DNA of 45,264 bases from positions 1 to 45,264 of the forward strand of contig JAAEQG010000440.1 of assembly GCA_024231775.1 (NCBI GenBank). The letters are read 5' to 3'. Position 1 is the stretch's first letter, and each line of letters starts with the position of its first letter. The position numbers and the translations under genes are program-made. The notes below the pieces were generated by a model, which saw only the letters and a list, made by a program, of their open reading frames with translations, had not been told where the DNA came from and did not search any database. Source of the DNA: a bacterium. GTDB lineage: Bacteria > Planctomycetota > Phycisphaerae > UBA1845. Of the stretch, positions 41,206-45,264 are shown piece by piece.

Positions 41206-43731
41206 TCAGGCGTTCATGTCATCCCAACGCTTAGCCAACTGGCCAAAGATAAAGAGGGCAATGGCGGCGATCACCCCAATCGCCGCAAACGGAATCCACA
41301 CCCGGTACTGCGGTCCGTACCGATCCCAGAGGTGCTTCGTAGTCGTTAACCCCGAGTGGTTGATCTCCGCGGCGACCACCGCCCGAGCTTCGTACGGGTT
41401 CAGACCCAACAGGTGGGCAGCCTGATCCGGGACCTGCGACCAGTCCTTGGCGGCCAGCGCCAGCTGGATGAGATCCTGCTTCCCCGCCAGGCGGGTGTAG
41501 TTTACCCCCTCCGGGGTCACATCAGCCGGGTCGTCGCCGCTCCCGAGCCACCCCATCACCCGCTCGCCCAGGGTGCTATGGTCGATGCCCGCCAGGACTA
41601 CCCGTAGCGCAGCTTCGTCCGAGCCGATGAGCGCACGCAATAGCTTCCGGTCCCGGGACCAGTCCTTCCTCGCCACCGCCGCGAACCGTTGATACTCCTG
41701 ATTGACCAGGTACACGAAGGCCCGATCCGCCAGGTTCTGGGTGGGGACGTCCAGTTTGCCCAGCTCTTGATCGACGGCGGCGGGGTCGGCCCCGGTGGCG
41801 GCGCTGAGGGCGGGAAACGACTTTGTCCGGCCGATGCCGAGACGCTTCTCGATTTCCCCGATCCGCTCACCCATAGCTTCAACCGGATGCTGGAACGCCA
41901 TGCGTTGGGCGGCGTCGTGGACCAGGTCAGACGCCTGAGCCAGATACTCCAACGCCAGGTTATTGAGCACCTCCGGGTCATCGCCGAAACGCTGCCAGAG
42001 CAGCTCGACGACCTCCCCATCGTCCAGCCCCTGGCCGGAAGGCTGATCTTCGTTGACCATCGTGCAGACCCGCCCGAACGCGGAAGCCCGGTTCTCCCCC
42101 AGGGCGGCGGGAAGAGCGCTCACCCAGGCAGCGGGTTTCACCTCGGCAGGCGTTGCCGTTCCATCCGCCAGGCGCGTACCCAAGCCGTCGCCAAGGGGCC
42201 TGTACCGCTCCTCTTGGAGCACCTTGGGCAACTCCGCAGCTACACTGTCGCGATACTGCTCGGAGGCGCTCATGTACAGCAGCGCCAGATTGGTTATCTG
42301 CCCGCGGTCATTGGCGAAGAGACGACGCAGGGCGTCGGCGCCCTGTTCGTTGTTCATCTTCAGGTGAGCACACGCGGTGTCGAACGCTTCGGCGCGATTC
42401 AGACCCGTCAGCGTGGGCACCAGCTCCAGGGCATCGCTCCAGTCGGAGGCCTGCGCCGCCCGGGCGAGCAACGCCGGGCGCGTAGCCATCTCCTTCAACG
42501 CCAGGGTCGCCTTCTCCCCATAGGTTCCGTAGACATGGCCGGCGATCCACGATCCGAACCCGACGCCAATGCCGATGGGGATGTTCACGTAGCCCAGATA
42601 CAAACCCTTCTTGCCCGGGGGGGCGATCAAGCTGAGGTATTGGTTCTTCTTCGGGCCGGTGAGCATCTCGCCTAAAGAGAAGCAGATGATGCCCAGGAGC
42701 AGGATCCAACCGTTATCGGTCAGGCCAGCCACGAGGACTCCGGCGGTGGCTATGAGCATGCCGATGAGCATCGCCGATAGCGTGCGCATCTTGCGTACTA
42801 GCCAGGAGACCGGCACCATGAAGAACACGATCAGCAGGGCGTTCAGCGAGATAAGCACCTGCTGGGGTACGCGAATCAGTCCGCGGTCTCCCATTTCCTG
42901 CCAGGAATCGAAGGGCATGTACGCAGCCACCATCGAGCTGTCGATCCAGTCCTCGATGAAGTTGGGCTGCAAATCCCAGAGCTGGTACATCATCAGCCAG
43001 AAGCATGACATTATCAGCAGCCAGGTGATCAGGCGCGGCTCGACCACGTTGACAATGGTACGCCGCAAGACTTGCAGGGGGCTTTCACTCTTGGACGCTC
43101 CGGAAGGAACGTCTTTGAAGGTGAACAGCATCAGATAATTCATCGCCGTACACGCAGCGCAGAACAGGAAGACGTTCCGCCATCCATCGGAGCTGTGAGG
43201 CTGACCGAGCAGCAGTGGTGAAATGTAGTGGCCCAGCACGGACCCGACGTTGACCACCCAGTAGAAGATTCCCCAACCCAGGGACGAGGTCCCCTCGGTC
43301 AGTTGGTGGGCGATGGTGCCCTGCAGCGCCGGCTTGAAGAACGCGGTACCGATCGCCAGGGTGATGATGCCCGCAAAGAACCCGAGATAGCTGTGGGTGT
43401 AGGCCATCAGCAGGTACCCGAAGATGTTCATCGTAACCGCGAATGAGAGGGTCTTCTTGTACCCGTAGCGGTCCGCGTAACCTCCGGTGACCATGGGGAG
43501 GAAGGATTGGAAGATGGCCCACCACATGTAGATCCAGCCCTTGGTGGCCTGGGGCAGGTGCAGACCACCGGGTTCACTGGCTTGGCAGATGTAGATGGGG
43601 GCGATCGGCCGGAGCACGTAGTAGGCCAGCCGCTCCCACATCTCGATGGCGTTGCACATCCAGTATGTTGCCCCCAGCCGGCGTTCGGTCACTGGAGGAG
43701 TCGGGGGCGAGGCGGCGGTAGGTTCGCTCAT
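41206..43731 (-). CDS. POT/PTR-family transporter with a large soluble insertion before the last helix
   Basis: An 841-residue membrane protein. The POT signature E-x-x-E-R-x-x-Y-Y is present (IEMWERLAYY, Glu30-Tyr38), and the next helices (FYWVVNVGSVLGHYISPLL, MVTGGYADRYG) fit the PTR2/NPF proton-coupled oligopeptide symporters. About ten helices end near residue 400. Then comes a soluble insertion of about 400 residues (402-807) with degenerate repeats marked by DWS and LxGLN-EA, and a last helix (808-831, WIPFAAIGVIAAIALFIF). Ordinary POT proteins are about 450-600 residues. Uptake of di/tripeptides is likely. It converges on the dipeptide-epimerase-like gene, ending 20 bases from it. ATG 43731 chosen; ATG 43743 is 4 codons upstream. 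Confidence 0.85.
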   Translation of the reverse strand: MSEPTAASPPTPPVTERRLGATYWMCNAIEMWERLAYYVLRPIAPIYICQASEPGGLHLPQATKGWIYMWWAIFQSFLPMVTGGYADRYGYKKTLSFAVTMNIFGYLLMAYTHSYLGFFAGIITLAIGTAFFKPALQGTIAHQLTEGTSSLGWGIFYWVVNVGSVLGHYISPLLLGQPHSSDGWRNVFLFCAACTAMNYLMLFTFKDVPSGASKSESPLQVLRRTIVNVVEPRLITWLLIMSCFWLMMYQLWDLQPNFIEDWIDSSMVAAYMPFDSWQEMGDRGLIRVPQQVLISLNALLIVFFMVPVSWLVRKMRTLSAMLIGMLIATAGVLVAGLTDNGWILLLGIICFSLGEMLTGPKKNQYLSLIAPPGKKGLYLGYVNIPIGIGVGFGSWIAGHVYGTYGEKATLALKEMATRPALLARAAQASDWSDALELVPTLTGLNRAEAFDTACAHLKMNNEQGADALRRLFANDRGQITNLALLYMSASEQYRDSVAAELPKVLQEERYRPLGDGLGTRLADGTATPAEVKPAAWVSALPAALGENRASAFGRVCTMVNEDQPSGQGLDDGEVVELLWQRFGDDPEVLNNLALEYLAQASDLVHDAAQRMAFQHPVEAMGERIGEIEKRLGIGRTKSFPALSAATGADPAAVDQELGKLDVPTQNLADRAFVYLVNQEYQRFAAVARKDWSRDRKLLRALIGSDEAALRVVLAGIDHSTLGERVMGWLGSGDDPADVTPEGVNYTRLAGKQDLIQLALAAKDWSQVPDQAAHLLGLNPYEARAVVAAEINHSGLTTTKHLWDRYGPQYRVWIPFAAIGVIAAIALFIFGQLAKRWDDMNA

Positions 43732-44535
43732 CTGGACGCACATCCTTTCGCGGTTCGGGGGATCCGGGCACGGCTGGGCAGGCTGGACCAGCGTTTCCGG
43801 TCGCGCGATGGCCGATTCGGACCCGGACGGGTCGGAACCTATCGGAAACCGCCGCCTCGTTCAACGCACGTGGGTCGGTTTCCTCCGTCCGGTGGAGCTT
43901 CGGCGACCGTCTGGGGACCGAGAATCGCCTATCCCGCTGCGGCCTGACGAACCTATGGATGGCGGAGCTTCTGACGTAAAAGTAGTTATTCGGGCGATGA
44001 CGAGCGGACTCAACGGAGCTTGTACGCCACTGGAGAATCCTCCGGAGCTTGGGTTGGGCCGGCGTCAAGTCACAGTGCATATTCTGTGTTCCCCTGCGGA
44101 TTCTGGAGTTCCGGAACACCCGTGCGGCGTGTTTCTCGCAAGGGCGAGGAAATGTTACCAGCATCTTGTAAATGGTGGTTAGGTGCCCTAGAATGGCCTG
44201 TCGGTGAGCGCGGTACGAGAAACGCCGCTGCTCTGCTCCGCCGCACAATCTGGTCTCCCGTGTAGTGCTCCGTTGGATCGGTGTTCATGCAGGGGTGTGT
44301 CCAGTCTGGTTGTGTCGGGGTCGGGCCTATCTCGAAGGCGCCCACCGCGATTAACCGAGGGGAGGCCGGGAGGCGAGAATCGGTGAGGAGGAAGAAGCGG
44401 CACTCATACCCAACGGATGCCCTTCTCAGTTCTGCCCGAGCTCCTTTGAACGGGAGCGGTGGTCAGTTAAGTCGCCCGTATCACCCGGCCCACAAGCCAG
44501 GTGGGGTTGCGCCCGTGGATTGCACAGGAGGAATC
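43732..44535. other. Long divergent intergenic region
   Basis: About 800 bases between the POT gene and the next secreted-protein gene, holding the promoters of both. Frames inside lack ribosome sites and protein character. A hairpin GCTCC/GGAGC (about 44440-44457) and an AT-richer patch around 44140-44180 were noticed. No known riboswitch motif was recognised. Confidence 0.4.
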
Positions 44536-45264
44536 ATGGTGACAGAGTCAAGTAGCAAGAGATTGTGGTGTTGTGGTACTGGTGCGTGGGTGATCGCCGC
44601 CTTGGTCGTGTGGGCGTGCGCCCCCTCGGCCTACGCCCAGGAGGCCTGCGCCGTACTCGAGCAGGATCGCACGTTCCCGGACTGCAATGGGGACGGTATT
44701 GAAGACGTGGATGACATCGCCCAAGGTACCAGCCTGGATGCCAACGGGAACCAGATCCCGGATGAGTGCGATTTCCAGATCTGCGACGACCTGTGGGATG
44801 GCTTTCAGCCCAACCCGCCGTTCAGCTACACCAAGCAGATAGGCCTGATCGACTACAACGGCGACGGGATATACTGGGACGACCCCGAGGGTAAAGGGTC
44901 CATTGATAAGCGCGGTTGCGGTCCCAACGGCCGTTTGGACCAAACCCTCAAGATTGGCGTGCACAGCGACAATCCTGCCGCGGGCTACGTGCAGAGTGAG
45001 TACTTCCGGACCCTGGCAGGCGAGCTCGATTGCGGGGCTTCGAAGTACTCGCTGGCGTTTCAGTTCAAGACCGACGTGACGATCGCCTCCGAGTACGACT
45101 GGTTGTACGACGTTTTCGACGGAGTGAGCGATTCCCGGGTTGTGCAGTTGGCGTTCACATCCTTGAATTCTGACGTAGACCCCGCGGATCGAGGGTACGT
45201 CCTGGTCAAGAACCCCGCAGGAACTCCTGAATGGATCAACACAGGCGTCGCGCTCAGCCTCGGC
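44536..45264 (+). CDS. Secreted protein with Asp/Gly-rich calcium repeats (N-terminal part, partial)
   Basis: Starts at ATG 44536 after a strong GGAGG ribosome site (44527-44531) and stays open to the right edge (243 codons, no stop). Residues 1-35 form a signal peptide (VIAALVVWACAPSAYAQ). Right after it are acidic Asn/Gly/Asp loops: FPDCNGDGIEDVDDIAQG and LDANGNQIPDEC, resembling calcium-binding thrombospondin-type-3 or EF-hand loops that planctomycetes put in extracellular proteins. The remaining part (about 80-243) is beta-rich and might be a carbohydrate-binding or jelly-roll domain (KYSLAFQFKTDVTIASEYDW). The rest of the protein lies outside the window. Confidence 0.8.
   Translation, partial: MVTESSSKRLWCCGTGAWVIAALVVWACAPSAYAQEACAVLEQDRTFPDCNGDGIEDVDDIAQGTSLDANGNQIPDECDFQICDDLWDGFQPNPPFSYTKQIGLIDYNGDGIYWDDPEGKGSIDKRGCGPNGRLDQTLKIGVHSDNPAAGYVQSEYFRTLAGELDCGASKYSLAFQFKTDVTIASEYDWLYDVFDGVSDSRVVQLAFTSLNSDVDPADRGYVLVKNPAGTPEWINTGVALSLG

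Overview
The window looks like chromosome of a GC-rich planctomycete (Planctomycetota, possibly a Phycisphaerae-like lineage). This is inferred from secreted proteins with planctomycete-style dockerin/EF-hand calcium repeats at both ends, a PEP-CTERM surface protein, sulfatase-like/TPR fusions, a zinc-ribbon domain common in planctomycetes and a B12-dependent ribonucleotide reductase. There are no phage genes, rRNAs, CRISPR arrays or intact insertion sequences. The only mobile-element trace is a short MITE-like inverted repeat at about 13.3-13.4 kb.

Layout: 0-6.3 kb holds the tail of a secreted protein, an M3 oligoendopeptidase, a HhH-GPD DNA glycosylase and class II ribonucleotide reductase (nrdJ). 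From 6.3 to 6.9 kb there is a hairpin-rich spacer with a strong terminator and a sigma70-like promoter. At 6.9-12.4 kb a co-directional cluster encodes rpsP, trmD, rplS, a YraN-family protein, a TatD nuclease and a membrane glycosyltransferase/TPR protein; rimM is absent from its usual place between rpsP and trmD. At 12.4-14.2 kb a CDP-alcohol phosphatidyltransferase and comF flank the MITE, whose terminal repeat supplies the last codons of comF. At 14.3-18.9 kb is an RND efflux adaptor/pump pair. At 18.9-22.5 kb lie minus-strand genes for TrmO, an MBL-fold hydrolase, a GT39-like glycosyltransferase and a hotdog thioesterase. At 22.6-24.3 kb two YbjQ-family genes precede a PrsW-like membrane protease. 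At 24.3-29.6 kb are two tandem alkaline-phosphatase-superfamily (sulfatase-like) proteins with C-terminal TPRs. At 30-35 kb are a PEP-CTERM protein, a CAT-anticodon tRNA, a sugar-binding-type lipoprotein, a coiled-coil zinc-ribbon protein, a peptidoglycan amidase and a small envelope protein. At 35.6-39.8 kb come a large secreted serine protease, a small lipoprotein, a SelW-like selenoprotein and serine O-acetyltransferase. At 40-45 kb an enolase-superfamily dipeptide-epimerase-like enzyme converges on a POT-type peptide transporter with a large inserted soluble domain, followed by the start of a second calcium-repeat secreted protein.

The most notable item is the small gene at 38602-38829. 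It is interrupted by an in-frame UGA at the second position of a CxxU redox motif, and a compact hairpin of the bacterial SECIS type lies immediately downstream. It reads as a genuine SelW/Rdx-family selenoprotein that a standard gene caller would miss. Other points worth attention are the roughly 400-residue repeat-containing insertion before the last helix of the POT transporter, the MITE-derived C terminus of ComF, the paired sulfatase-like proteins without the formylglycine motif, and the YbjQ-YbjQ-PrsW operon. Peptide and cell-wall metabolism recurs at several loci: the M3 peptidase, the peptidoglycan amidase, the dipeptide epimerase and the POT transporter.
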